Source: Tribonema minus
Taxonomy: Eukaryota > Sar > Xanthophyceae > Tribonematales > Tribonemataceae
DNA length: 64,000 bases
Assembly: GCA_017506865.1 (NCBI GenBank)
Contig: JAFCMP010000029.1
Span: 124,001 to 188,000, forward strand
Reading direction: 5' to 3'
Shown here one piece after another: positions 24,701 to 37,900 of the stretch (positions are counted from its first letter, which is position 1; every line of letters starts with the position of its first letter). Below the pieces are notes generated by a model. It was not told the DNA's origin. It saw only the letters and a list, made by a program, of their open reading frames with translations, and searched no databases. Both the position numbers and the translations under genes were made by a program.

Positions 24701-25924
24701 CTGAAGTTTAGTTTGTGTGCTGCACGATGCTTGACGCCACTCAGTGCGCCAGCAGCAGCGGCCGCGCACACTGGCGCGAGAAGCGTGACTGTAAAACCCC
24801 CGCAACTGCGAACCCTAACCCCAACCCTAGCTCTAACCCTAACCCTAACTGCGCACCTGCAGCTGGTCGCGCGCGAAACGCTTGGCGAACCGCTGAGCGT
24901 TGCGCTTTCGACTGTACAGAGCCACGTCGCCGCCGGCTACGCTCGCCAGCTCGCCCGATGCCACGTACGCCAGACTGCTCCTGCAACGCAGCTCAACACA
25001 CGCATCGGCGCGGTATGGCGGTGTGCTGTGTGGCCACTGGCAGTGCGACTGCATGTTTTCTGACGGCGGCGCAAAGAGAATTGTCAACGTGATTGTGACA
25101 GACTCACAAGTGTGCGTTGTGGTCACTGGCAGTGCGAGTCCATGACATGTGATGATGACACAAAGAGGGCATTGTAGTTGTAACTGTGACAAATGCCAAA
25201 GAGTGACTGCCGATGGCTGCATCATCATCAGCCGCAGCTTGAAGTGAACCTCCTAAAACACTGGACCGGCACAAGGACAAACCCTTTTCGATTTAGCAGT
25301 GATGGTGTTTCTCGGAGCCGCTCACGGGACCGCTGCTGCATCAGCACATAACATCGGGGCAGGTGGGCCATCCTGACATTTATTCTGCTGTTTGTCGCGT
25401 TTGTTCTACTCATCGCATGCATCATGAATGCGCCGTCGCACTCCCAGTGCATCATACACAACGCATAATGCTGGAGCAGAGCGCTGCAACCCACCCGCGG
25501 CGCGCCGAACGCTGACCTGGCGAGCGCCAAGCGTCAACCGTAAGAGGCGACGCAGCAGCGCGTCTCTCCTGAAACTTCAGTCTGGCTACACAGCTCCAAG
25601 CTGCCACTTCTAGTCACCGTCTCATGGCCTCAGTTTCCGCTCACCCCTGCGCCAGCTGCATGCAGCCGTGCGCCCACCGCAGCGCCGGCGCCTCGGGCAC
25701 AGGCGCAGACGGCTCTGCAGAAGCGCCTTCCGCGGAACGATCCGCCCGCGGAGAACTATCCGAACGCGACGCGCGCTTCTGATCCATGCTGCTGGCTGCG
25801 TCCCAGGCGGCGGGCTCTGAGCGCTGCTCTCGCGCATAGCTGGGTTCGACCATGTGCACGCTGTCCGTCCAGCGTCGCCGCCGCACGGCGGCGGATTCGA
25901 CGAAGGCGTCTTCGGGTGCGAGCG
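12731..25924 (-). CDS. EML: EML gene: third HELP-WD40 unit and C-terminus (14 exons)
   Basis: Exons, 5' to 3': 25645-25924 (linker plus HELP start), 24857-24980, 23842-23955, 23057-23175, 21857-22010, 20907-21092, 19550-19664, 18498-18604, 17366-17489, 16706-16805, 15498-15672, 14496-14590, 13634-13729, 12731-13133. The linker is long, charged and Ser-rich. HELP is degenerate: [12 protein letters not shown] then [20 protein letters not shown]. Landmarks: [137 protein letters not shown] and [16 protein letters not shown]. The last exon also carries a Pro/Gly-rich insertion of about 40 residues before the final blade ([15 protein letters not shown]) and ends VVRVHDVLP. All donors here are GT. 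About 730 residues. Units 1 and 3 share the phase-2 intron inside HELP; units 2 and 3 share the phase-0 intron before VY(I/V)YD. Confidence 0.9.
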
Positions 25925-28900
25925 CTGCCGGAGAGAGGAGGGAGGGCGGGGGGTGTCCTTCGTTGAGTTCTGGGGAAGGGGAGTGGCTGCGCGGAAGGCC
26001 TAGGCTGCAGAGAGCATGAGACCTAGGGTTAGGGTTAGGGTTAGGACAACGCGCAAGACAATGAGCGCTGCGGCGGATTTCACGAAGGCGTCTTCGGGCG
26101 CGAGCGCTGCGTGTGCGGAAGGAAGCGCAGCGGGGGTCGTCCTCTGTTGGTTTCTGGGCAGGGGGAGTGGTTGTTGCGCAGCAAGACTGGATGTGGCTGG
26201 CATTGGCGGTGAGCAAGAAACCGTGCATGTATGCAAGTAAACCCTATGGTTGGTTTAAGTTCTAGCCCTAAGCCTGACCCTAACCCTAACCCTAAACCCT
26301 CTCTATTTAAAAATTTGACGAGGGCGTCTTTTGGTGCGAGCGCTGCGCACCAAAATGGGGGACGACGGGGGTCATGCTCTGTTGAGTTCTGCGGAAGGTG
26401 AGTGGTTATCGTGCAGCAAGACTGGATGTGGCTGGCGCTGGTGTGGACGGGCAAGAGAACCTGCGTGATTGGTACGAAAGTAAACCTCATGTTCGGGTAA
26501 GGGTTAGACCCTGACCCTAACCCTGACCCAGAACCCTCACTAAAGCCCAAGAGTGGAAGATTGCAATGGCTGCCGCACAGCCCAGGCGCGTGCATGCCCG
26601 TCCGTGCACTTGCTAAGCAAGCAACAGGCTCAAAGGGTTAGGGTTAGAGTTAGGATTAAAATTACGGAGTTAGGATTAAAATTACGGTTAGTGTTAGGGC
26701 CAGGGCCAACGAGGGCGCTCACTGGCGGCAGCTGCAAGCGGCGGGCATTGGGGAGAAGCGCCTGCAGCCCGGCCATGCGAGCACGGCATGTAGGCAAGTA
26801 CGCAACACAGACTGGCGCAGCAGGCGCTGAGCGCTGTTGACGGGGGCGCCGGGGCTAGCCAGGTGCTTCGGCCCGGAGTTCCTGTCATAAGAGGCTGCAA
26901 GCTTAATGCATGTCCTGCAGTGCGGTCTCAGTTGTCGAATCAGTCAGTCAGTGCTCGTTTTTGTCAGCAGAGCGGTCTGCAGATGTGAGATCAGTCAGTC
27001 GGTGCACTCGTGCTTGTCGTCGCGCAGCCGATGTCCGAGCTGTTGGAGCACCATGCAGGTTAAGTCACTGCGCGCAATACGACTCGGCTGACAAAGCTTG
27101 GAACTTGTGTGCGCAACAAAACACACCTCCTAGCGGATGGACATGCATGGCAGTAGAACGCAAGTGCACATATGGCGTCTGCAAGGCTGCATCACACTGT
27201 GAGCATACCATTGATGATTTGTCAGGACTACGATGCATATGGTCTGCAGTAGCGAACACCAATCTACTAATGCAAAGAAGGGAGGACAGTGGTCATGTGC
27301 ACACCTAGCGCAGCGGCGGTGTTGGGCATCAGATCTTGGGGGGGGGCGAGTGCGGCTGCTCCTGGTAGCTTTGTGGCATTCCTGTGTACAGCAGAAGCAG
27401 CAGCAAAATGAGAATTAAAATAGCACGTTCAACAAGCTTCACTGTCCATGCATTTGAGGCCAATTGTCACGGCTCATCAACATGGTTACATATGGCTGTA
27501 TATCACGCAGTGGAGTACGGCGACCGTTCAGGTGACCCCAACGAAGCGCGCAAGGCTATTCAGGCGAACGCAGCAATCGCACTTTGACACAATGATGACC
27601 CGTCAATTTCTGTGTTGTTGGCTGCGGTGCCTGACCTGCCTATTCGCAAACTACAATATGTGGTGTACCAAGCGCCTACACACTGTATTGCTTGCTATTG
27701 AACCGTATTTGACGAAGCCGATGAACTCAAAGTATCCGATTCATGCATGCCTGTGGCTGTTTCCACTGTTGGGAGTACACTCTCAAATGCTCCCATCTTG
27801 CAGGGCAGACAGCGTATGGTCACAAGCAGTCAAGTGTTCCCTCTCAGTGAACCTGTTGTTGCCTACCTTTTGTGCTGCCTACCTATACCCCCACCTCTTG
27901 CCCTGCTGTGCTACAGTCTTACCTTCCTCGTGCCCTTCTGTGCCCACCTACAATACCCGCTTCTTGCCCTGCGTTGTCAACCTAGATGCCCACCATGTTG
28001 ACCTGCTTTTACCTACCTGCCTGATAGGGTTGCACAAAAACGTGCGTCCCCACACAAATACGCCGTTTCGAATTTGCCGTATTTCCAGTACGTATTTGAC
28101 GTGTTTGGGCAAATTCTGGCACAGGCAATGTCGCAACAGCGAACATATAGCAAACCACAAGTTCAAGTTGACATTGACCTCACAAAGCGGCACGTACGCC
28201 TCGTCGACTACAACCCCCACCTGCTCACATTACCCTACCCAATGTACTTAAAATTACGTTATACCTGCCCAAACCACCTGATCCTGCTGTGCCCCCCTAC
28301 ATAGCCACCTCCTACCTTATTCAGCATACCTACCCTAGTCAGCTTACCCTACATACCCCCATCATGTCCCCCTCTGCCTACCTACATACCCACCTCTTGC
28401 CCTGCTCCGCGCCGGCGTCGTCGCGCTCGTGCCGCCACTGCATGACGCAGCCGTCGCTAGCGCCCACGCTGATGAGGTGACTGTCGCCCTGAGATGTGAT
28501 AAAGACGAGGAGACAGCAGCGACATAAATCTCTTGCCAGCGCAGCCGCCTCTGGTGTCACACACTCATGGATCATTGCTCACCGAAGCCCACTGGCGAAT
28601 GGTGTACTGCAGTCCCAAAGCAGGTCGGTGCATTGTGATCGAGAAACGGTTAGGGTTAGGGTTAGGGTCAGGGTTAGCGTGCCGCCACTGCATGACGCAG
28701 CCGTCCCTCGCGCCCACGCTAATGAGGTGACTGTCGCCCTGAGACGCAACACAGATGAAAAAGGCGGCAGCAAGATGAAGGGGTGCTACAGTAGGCAGCC
28801 AGAGCTAGCCACCCGATGGTCAGAAATGCATGCCACCACAACCTCATTTCACGACTGCATGACGCAGCCGTCGCTTGCGCCCACGCTGATGAGGTGGCGG

Positions 28901-31900
28901 GCACGATGAAGGCGAGGAAGCAAGCACATGAAAAACAACAACGTTCATCGAGCGCATGCCAACGCGTCTGCCAGCGGTGACGCATATAGGCTACTCAGGC
29001 GGCCTGCAGGGAACCAGGCGGGAGGATCCCTTGTGTGCTAGCACAGCCGCCCAATGATATCGCATGCGCGCTGCTGAGGGCGAATACATGCACGCACAAG
29101 TATCCTAATCCTGTCACATGTGCACTTCGTGGAGCGCTCGGCATGCTTCAAGAGCCTCGCGGCTGATTTGAATCAATCTACAAGACAGTGGCAGAGTTGT
29201 GTGAACGGGTTTCTGCAGGCCATGCGAACGCCATCTGAACGCGCGCGTTTCTTGTTTGCGCACCTGCGCCACCCCCCCGCCCCCCGCCCCCATGTGCCCC
29301 GTGCACGTCTTGACGCAAGTAGCTTGTGCAGCCTTGCAGGTCAGCCCAACCCATCTCCCACCAAACTACAAGAGCCACTGCGCACTGCGGCCTCGAGTCA
29401 AGCCCAGCTGCCTCATCTGCACACGAGACATGCCGTAGCGGCGCGGAGTTTCCAGGCGTGCCGTCAAATGTCAGACAAACATGCATGCCTACATACACGC
29501 ATGCATGCCCTCGAATGCGCACCTGTGTCCACCGCACGCGCGCCACCCCCCCGCCCGCCCCCCCATGCCCCCCGTACGTCTTGACAACCGCGTGCGCGCT
29601 CAGCGCAGGGTAGCGTAGCAGGCGCACGCGCCCGTAGCCATCCCCCGTGGCCACGGCCTGCGGCACTTCCACTGCTGAGGGTTCCGCGCCCTGGAACCCC
29701 GTTGCGTCCAGGGATTGCAGCTCTATAGGCGGGAGATAGGGGGGGGGGGGGGGGGGGGGGCAATTGTGAACCCGGCTGGTTCGCATGAGTGGCCACCTCC
29801 AAGTGGAATCAAGAGGATATGCTTCCCGCCTGAATGTGAACGCAGGTGATTGCGACGGCTGTTAAAATGGGCGTCCACTGTGGTGTCTGGCGGCATGCAA
29901 CAGCGCTAGTGCGGCCATGGTGCAGCAAGCCCCCGCACTGAGCGCTGAGAGGTGCAATATGTGTAGAGGTATATGATTGCTGCTCTACTTACTACGTGCT
30001 CGACTGCTGCAGATCAAGCGCCGGTGCTATTCGCGTGATGCGGCCAGGTGCCCCTTGCGCACGGCAAAACAAAAAGCGCCGCGCACGCATGCGCTGAAAC
30101 TTCAATAACCTGATATTACAACTTTCAATGGTGACGCACCGATGCTGAGGCGGCCAGGCGCCCTGCACGTGCCATCAGAAACAGCATCATACGTATGCGC
30201 AACACCACTTCAATGATGACTTTACTTCAACGGTGACTCACCGGCACCGTCCCTCTAAGGTAGCCACGCGCCCTGCGCGTGCCACAACAACAGCGCCGTG
30301 CTCGCATGCATTGAAACTTCAACAATCTAAAATTACAACAGTGACTCACCGGTACCGTCCCTCTGAGGCGGCCAGGCCCCCTGCGCGTGCCACGAGAACA
30401 GTGCCGTGCACGTGTGCCATGCCACATTGCGGAGCCGTGATGCGGCGGGTATGGCCAGCCCGGTGTCAGCCTCGCAGTAGTAGAGCTCGTGCGCGTCGCA
30501 CGTTGACTGTTGAGGAAGTTGCAGTTGAAGTTGAGGGTGAGGTCAGTGTGAAGCAGATAAGAGCTGGGGTGGGATGAGAGGCGAGGGGTGTTTGCCAACT
30601 CACAGTAATAATAGACGAGCTGGTGCACGTCGCACGTTGACTGTCCCGGGGTGAAGTTGAAAGCAAGGGTTGGAGTCAATTAAGTTAGAATTGGGTTAGG
30701 GTGAGAGGCAAGGGGTGACGTGCCAGCTCTGGAGTAATAATAGTAGAGGTCGTGCGTATGGCCAGCCCTGTGTCCGGCCTCGCAGTAGTAGAGCTCGTGC
30801 ACGTCGCACGTTGACTGATGCAGTTGAAGTTGAAGTTGATGGTGGGTTCAGATTCAAGTAGGTAAGAGCTACTTAGGGGTGGGGTCAAAGGGTATTGTGC
30901 CAACTCTGCAGAGGTATTAGAGGAATTCGTGCGCTCCGCACGGCGACTATAGAGGGTTAAGGATCAGGATATCGGTAGGATTCGGTGAGTAGGGCTGGGG
31001 TAAGCGTTAGGAGTAGAGGCAAGGAAAATGCAAGCTTTAGGGCAATCTGACAACAGAATACACAGCCAACAGCGGAAACAGCCATTTTTGCGCACTAGAA
31101 AGGGAGAGGCAGATTGCCTGGGGATGTGAATATGCGCTTCAAAGTAATTGACTTCATGACCGCACAAACCAGATTGACTGCAGTGACACAGCACGTTTGG
31201 TGGGGGGTAGGCAGCATCACACCTTTCCATTTACAATTTCATGTCTGCCTGACAAGACAAATAGGCATGTAGGTCAGGAACTAGCAGCGTCAGCTCACAA
31301 CAGGCGTGTATGCATGAGCCTCGAAACAAGCGTTGCAGGTATGCCAAGCGGTACGCTTAGAGCTCTGCAACGACCCACCTGACCTCAATACAACCCATGC
31401 ACCAGTAAATGCGAGCCTCATCACCAGCGGATCGTCAATGTGCTGCACATGCGAGCCAAGGCCTCCAACACCCTGCAAACAATTACAGGGGGGGGGGGGG
31501 GGGGGGCAACTACTGTACTCACCCTGATGTACCTCGAGTCCTTGCTGAAGTCGACGGCGGTGACGCGCGCGTTGTGCGCTGCCACAACAGCGCTCAGCAC
31601 ATAGCTGGCCTTTGTATCGTAGATGTACACCTGCAGGCGTTGAAGAATGACAACGACAGCAGCGACCACGTTCATTGGTGGAAGGCACTCGCGCTCAACC
31701 ACACCTTGTCCCCTAGAGCTCTACGATCTTTTGATTCGTCTCCGTAATGGTAGTGCAGCTGGATGAATGATGACAAACTTCAAAAAGCAGTGCAGCCGGT
31801 TGCATGTGAAGCACATGGGCAGGCCTGGACGACGCGTTGCGATGAGAGTCACACAGATTCAGAGTCAATACCACGAGCGTGATTCTAGTACACGAGATGC

Positions 31901-34900
31901 AAGCGGCGAGCCAACAAACCCGTCTTCGTGAAATGTCGTGCCAGCAGCTGCGACATGCATGAATTTCGTGCATAAACACACTTGCACTGGTGTCAGACCT
32001 AACCCTTACCTAACTTTAACCCTTATCCTAACCCTAACCCCTCTCCCACTCCATATGACAGCGCATCCTCCTCAGGGCCGCCGTATGATAGCCGGCAGCG
32101 CTGTAGCATGCGACGAAAGCAGCTTTCCCGCTTTACCGCGTGCATGCCGTCAGGCGGCAGAGCTCCGGAAGCACACAAAAAATCAGCATATGCTTCAGCA
32201 AGAAACCCTCGCTCGTCCCGCAAGTGCCAGCGTCTCACGCTGCTTGTCAACCTTTCGCGTTTCGTCTAGACCCAAGCCCACCGTGTCGAGCTCCATCTGA
32301 GGTGCACGGGACGGATGCGCAGGCAGGGCCGCAGTTTAAAACCCTAACCCTGACACTAACCCTAGGCAGTCTGAAACGCTCACCCTCGAAAGCTTGAGCC
32401 GGGCGCAAGCAGCTCTTGACTCCGTGGTCGGAGGCGCACCCACGGCTTGAACCGAAATTCCAACACTAAGTAGCCCTACCCGCAACCCTAGCCCTGAGGA
32501 GACACAGGCACTTCAAGCGGGACGTGCAGATTCACAAGTGGGATGTACAGATTCACAGCGGCACTCGCCTTGCAGTCTGCCGAGGCCATCGCCAGCAGGG
32601 CGCTGTCCGCCGACCACTTGATGTCCTGCAACAGTGGCAGATGCAGGGCTATAGTTAGGGTTGGGGTGAAGTTCAGAGTTGAAGTTGGCATCGCCTATGG
32701 CATCTTCCCCCCCTCGAAGTCCTTGTCCATCTGCCCCTTTTTTGTACTTTAAGAAGAAGTTGGGTTAGGTTGGCACAGCGCGCAGCGTGAGGCATCAGGA
32801 AGTAGCAGGGCGCTGTCCACGGATAACTTGATGTCCTGCAACAGTGGCAGATTTAGGGTCAGGGTAAGGGGTAGGGTGAGGTCATACTTCAAGAGGTAGT
32901 TGAGGTTAGGTTGGCACAGCGCGCGGCATGAGGCGTCAGGAAGTCAAGCATCACTGCCTCGGCTCAACCCACATGCACCATAACAAGGATGGGAATGAAG
33001 AGCTCTGCTCGGTACGTTCGCGGTCGGGACTAGGGGTATACAGAAAAGCAACTTGTGACATGCCAGTTCCTTTCTTTGCAGGCAAAGATGCATTCGCAGA
33101 ATGAGAGACGTCGGTCGCCAATATCCTTAGAACTGCCTATGGCGCACGCATCAGCCCTAAAAACATGGGGGGCACAGTTTTGACTTCAAGGATGCAGATC
33201 TTGAAGTATCAGCAGCAGCACTCATCAGCTGAACACGGCTTTGAAGCCTGATGAGTCGCCAAATTTGAGGCAGCTCTGTGCTTGGGGGCAGCGCGCTGAA
33301 AGCAAATACTTCGCATCACACCGTCTACTGAAGCGGCGCAATCCCTTTGTTGTTGGAGCACCCCAGCGCCAGCGAAAGGGGCCAAATCTGAAGCCACACC
33401 TTGATTTTTGAAGCCCCTCAATGCAAAAGGCATGGCGCAGTACAAGTGTGCTCTGAACTAACTCAGATTTCTCAGTAGCCCAGCAAGGCGCAGTTGCGAC
33501 CAGGCGGTTTTGCACCGAATGCTGGGGCTGTTGATACCAGATTATGCATTGCTACGAGCTTTTGATACTGGCGCAGCACGGCTTTGCGGAACTGTCTTCC
33601 TCGGCACTACGGGCACCATCAACATCTCTAGCCAGTTGCTCAGCTTGGGTTACAGCACAGCTAATCAATCAACAATCAACTACATGTACGCCTGACCCTT
33701 GCCTTAGACCCAAACCTAACCCTAGTCCTAACCCTACGTCCGATTGCAAACCCAAGCCGCCCAACACTGCCTGCTTGTACTTGTGCGAGTCACGCGCTTC
33801 CTCGACCGCAACCTAACCCAAACCCCAAGATCCATGTTTAACCCTACTTCAAACTCTAACTTCAACACTTGCCTGTATGTACTTGTGCGAGTCTCGCGCT
33901 TCGTGCACGACGGTCAGGTGCTCCGTCTCCATGACGATCCATTTGCCTGCAGCGCACAAAGGAAAACGGTTTTGAATATGAGGGGTATTCTGGCCACAAT
34001 GCGAAACGCAGGTGGATGCGTTGAAGCAGGCGCGGGGGGCGGGGGGGGGGGGGGATACTCAACACACGTCAGCAACACCCGTTCAACATTCAATCGTCGA
34101 GCAGAGGGCGCAAGAGCCGTTGCACGAGTGGGCATGCGGAAAATGGGTGGTTGTCACATCCCTGCATTTACCAACACATCGCAGCACATCGCCCCCACGC
34201 ATCACAACCCTGATGGCATTTGCGGCACGAGGAACGTACCCTCAAGTGACCTGAGAGTTGCGATGTACTGCGGTGGGACTGAAAACCACCGCAGTGAAGA
34301 AATCCGAGACAACGGTGAGGTGCGCGGCGGCGCTGGTCTTGTAGGCAATCAAGATCGCAATGCGCCATTGCAAAACTTGAAAGCTGGTGGCGCCTCTCAA
34401 CGACCAAAACCGCCTCCGCGGAACTGCCGGGCTTGCGCCTCGTGTGTTTCTGTACATAATACGTACATTTATACTGCAAGGTGTGACGCACCGTCGATAA
34501 TACGTACATATATACTGCAAGGTGTGACGCACCGTCGAACTGCCGCACGGAGTCGTGCGTGGGCTTGCTAAGGCCAATTTTTGACGTTATACATGCAGAC
34601 TTTGACGTACATACTTCAACTTCAAGGTGTGACGCACCGTCGTAGTGCTGCGCGGAGTCGCGCATGGGCCTGCCAAGGTCAATTTTTGATTGGCACGACG
34701 TTCCAATGCTGCATCTTTTTCAATATGTTGACGATATTCATCAAGCGTTGTAGCACCTATACATTGTAATTCTCCTCGAGCTAAAGCGGGTTTTAGAATA
34801 TTTGCTTAGGCCAATTTTGGATACACGCAGACGTTGATGTATATAGATACTGCAAGGTGTGACGCACCGTCAAACTGCCGCGCGGAGTCGCGCATGGGCT

Positions 34901-37900
34901 TGCCAAAGCCGACTGCGAGCCTGGCGCCGTCGTGCGAGTACGCCACGGCACGCGCCGCCACCTGCATCGTTGTCAGAAAATAGCAACAGCTTTTGAAGGA
35001 CTAGGTGGACGAGCTTTAAGGCAGGATTGCGGTAGATACACGGGTTTGTGTAGTCTCGCCTGGCAGGTTTAGAGTATGGCAGGTCTGGGGGTAGGGTATG
35101 GGTAAGGGTTAGGGTTGTGCGAGTGCGTCACGGCACGCGCTGCCACCTGCATCGTTGTCAGAAGACACCAACAACGTGTAAAGGACAAGTTAGATGAACT
35201 TAAAGGTAGGGCTGCGTTAGGTAAAGGGTTGAGCGCAGTCCGGCCTGGCAGGTTTAGGGTATGGGTCAGGGTGAGGGTTGGGCGAGCATGCCACGGCGCG
35301 CGCCGCCAATTGCAGCGATGCCGCAGCGTACAAGGGGCACGAGACGTCGTGTGGTTCAGTCGGGTTAGAGCAAGAGCACAAGTGTGAAGGTGCGATCGTG
35401 GCAGCGAGTACAGTCAGGCCAACTCTGGGGCTACGGTTAGGGTTTGTGCGCGCAACCACCTGCAGAGATGCCGCAGCACGCAGGACACATGAAACAGGCA
35501 ACAGGCACTGTGAGTGCAAGGTCTCTGATGTCTGACACTGATGACAGTGTGCATGTCGGAGCATGTGAGAGCACAGCGGCCAACGTCGATGCTGGAGGCA
35601 GCAGGGCGCATGACACAGCCTGTCATGCAAGTGTCCCGTGCACTTGTTACTAATTCTCGCTCAGGGCGCAAAAAAAGCTTAGACCCCAAACTTCAGGTCC
35701 GGGTTGAGTGTTAGACGAGCTTAAAGGTAAGGCGACGGTAGCTGAAGAATTAAGGACAGTCTGGCCTGGCACCGTGGTGCAAGGATGCCATGGCGCACGA
35801 CGCGACCAGCGACGTCGCCACAGTGCTCAGAGCGCATGAAACACGTGTGCGGCACAGATGCAGCCCAGATGCGGCAAGGTGGGGCTGGCACTAGGGTTTG
35901 AAGTTCGGTCAGCGAGGGCTTGCGCTCACCTCGAGGGTCGCGGTGCGGATGCACGTGCGCTTGTAGATGTCCCACACGCGCAGGCGCCTGCACACAACGC
36001 ACAGCATAAGCGAGGCAGTTAGCCTTAGCTTTTTTCATGCGTGCTGCACTGTCGTCACCTCACTGCGCTCTCCTGTGATCGCGGACCGTGTGAAACCAGG
36101 GAGGGGTACACCAAATTGGAGGCAAGACCGTGCAAGCCGCTGCTGCTGTGGCTACAGGCCTTAAGTAGTCTACATTGTGCAAGGTGACAATATTGTCCAT
36201 GCATCACTGTTGCTGAGCGCTCTTGCGTTGCAGTCACCTGTCCTCGCCGACTGTGCAGTACTCGGGGCACACGGGATAGCAGATAATATTGCGTCGAGCG
36301 CTGATGACAGGCCTTTAGTCTACTCTATGCAACGTCAAGAATATTCCCTGCACACTGTTGCTGAGCGCTGCCGCCAACTGACTGCAGCCTACCTGTCCTC
36401 GCCGACGGTGCAGTACTCGGGGCACGCCAGGTTGCAGGCAAGGCCGTGCAGTCCGCTGCCACCATGGCTGCAGGCCTTTAGTCTCCTTTTTGCAAGGCCA
36501 GAAATCTGTTATGCACCACTGTTGCTGAGCGCTGCAGCTTTCACCTGTCCTTGTCGACGGTGCAGTACTCTGGACATGCCGGGTTGCAGGCAAGATTGTT
36601 TCGTCCGCTGATGACAGGCCTTTAAACTACCTAATGCAAGGTCATAAATCTACCCTGCATCGCTGTTGCTGAGCGCTGATGCTGCCGCAGTCACCTGTCC
36701 TCGCCGACGGTGCAGCACTCGGGGCACGCGGGATTGCAGGTGAGGCCGTAGAGGCCGCTGCCGCCGGCAGGCCCTTAGTCTACTTGTGAGGCTGCAGGCA
36801 GGCCCTTGGTCTGCTTTACGAATGTCATAAATCATTCACGCATTGCTGTTGCTGCTGTTACGGTCACCTGTCCTCGCCGACCGTGCAGTACTCGGGGCAG
36901 GCGGGGTTGCAGGCGAGGCCGTGCAGGCCGATGCCGCAGGCCTTTAGTCTACTTCATGCAAAGTCAGAAATCTTCCATGCATCACTGTTGCTGAACGCTG
37001 CCACCACCCATTGTCACCTGTCCTCGCCGACGGTGCAGTACTCGGGGCACGCCGGGTCGCAGGCAAGATTACGTCGACCGCTGATGACAGGCCTTTAATC
37101 TACCTAATGCAAGGTCAGAAATCGTTGCGCAATGGCCAGACATGTTCCCTGCATTACTGTTGCTGAGCGCTGATGCTACAGCGGTCACCTGTCCTCGCCG
37201 ACGGTGCAGTACTCGGGGCACGTCAGGGTGCAGGCGAGGCCATGGAGGCCGCTGCTGCCGTGGCCGCAGGCCTTCATTCTACTTTATGCAAGGTCAAAAA
37301 CCGCATTGACGTTGCTGAGTGCTGTTACTGCCGCGGTCACCTGTCCTCGCCGACGGTGCAGTACTCGGGGCACGCGGGATTGCAGGCGAGGCCATGCAGG
37401 CCGCTGCCGCCGTGGCCGCAGTCCAGGGGGGCGCACTCCCCCTGGTCCCCCGTGTGCGCGCACTCGCCCGTCGTGGCGTTCAGCTCCAGCAGGGAATTGC
37501 CGGCCGTACCGACCTGCAGCCAGCGTGCGGGCATGTGGGCAGCGTGTGCGCAGTGGAGACGTGGATCACTTCATCACGTGGAGCGAAAAAAAATGCTTAA
37601 TTCATTACGATGCGTGGAAGTCTACATGTAATTGTCAAAGTCTTTTAAAAACACTTGAAGCATCCTGTCATGGCGTTCAGCTCCAGCAGTGAGTTGCCGG
37701 TTGTCCCGACCTGCAGCGCCCAGGTGGCATGCGCACAGCGCGGACTTTCACCATCATGTCAACGTGAAAAGCATCTTGCATAGTGTCATGTTGACAATGA
37801 TATCATGCAGTACGACGCATGTACTCGAGAGGCTCTTCCAAGTCTAAGAACATTGATCCGTGAACTTTAAAGTATATGTAGAAGTATGGGTTCTTGCGCC

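Noticed and set aside
27448..28251. 267-codon plus-strand ORF as an intact gene
   Set aside because: Much of it is translated pyrimidine-rich repeat DNA (Leu/Pro/Cys-rich), and a different frame of the same stretch looks more protein-like. I kept only a low-confidence remnant call.
36050..37340. CRISPR array or satellite at the 150-180 bp repeats
   Set aside because: Repeats are long, diverged and derived from the neighbouring exon edge; this is a eukaryotic intron.
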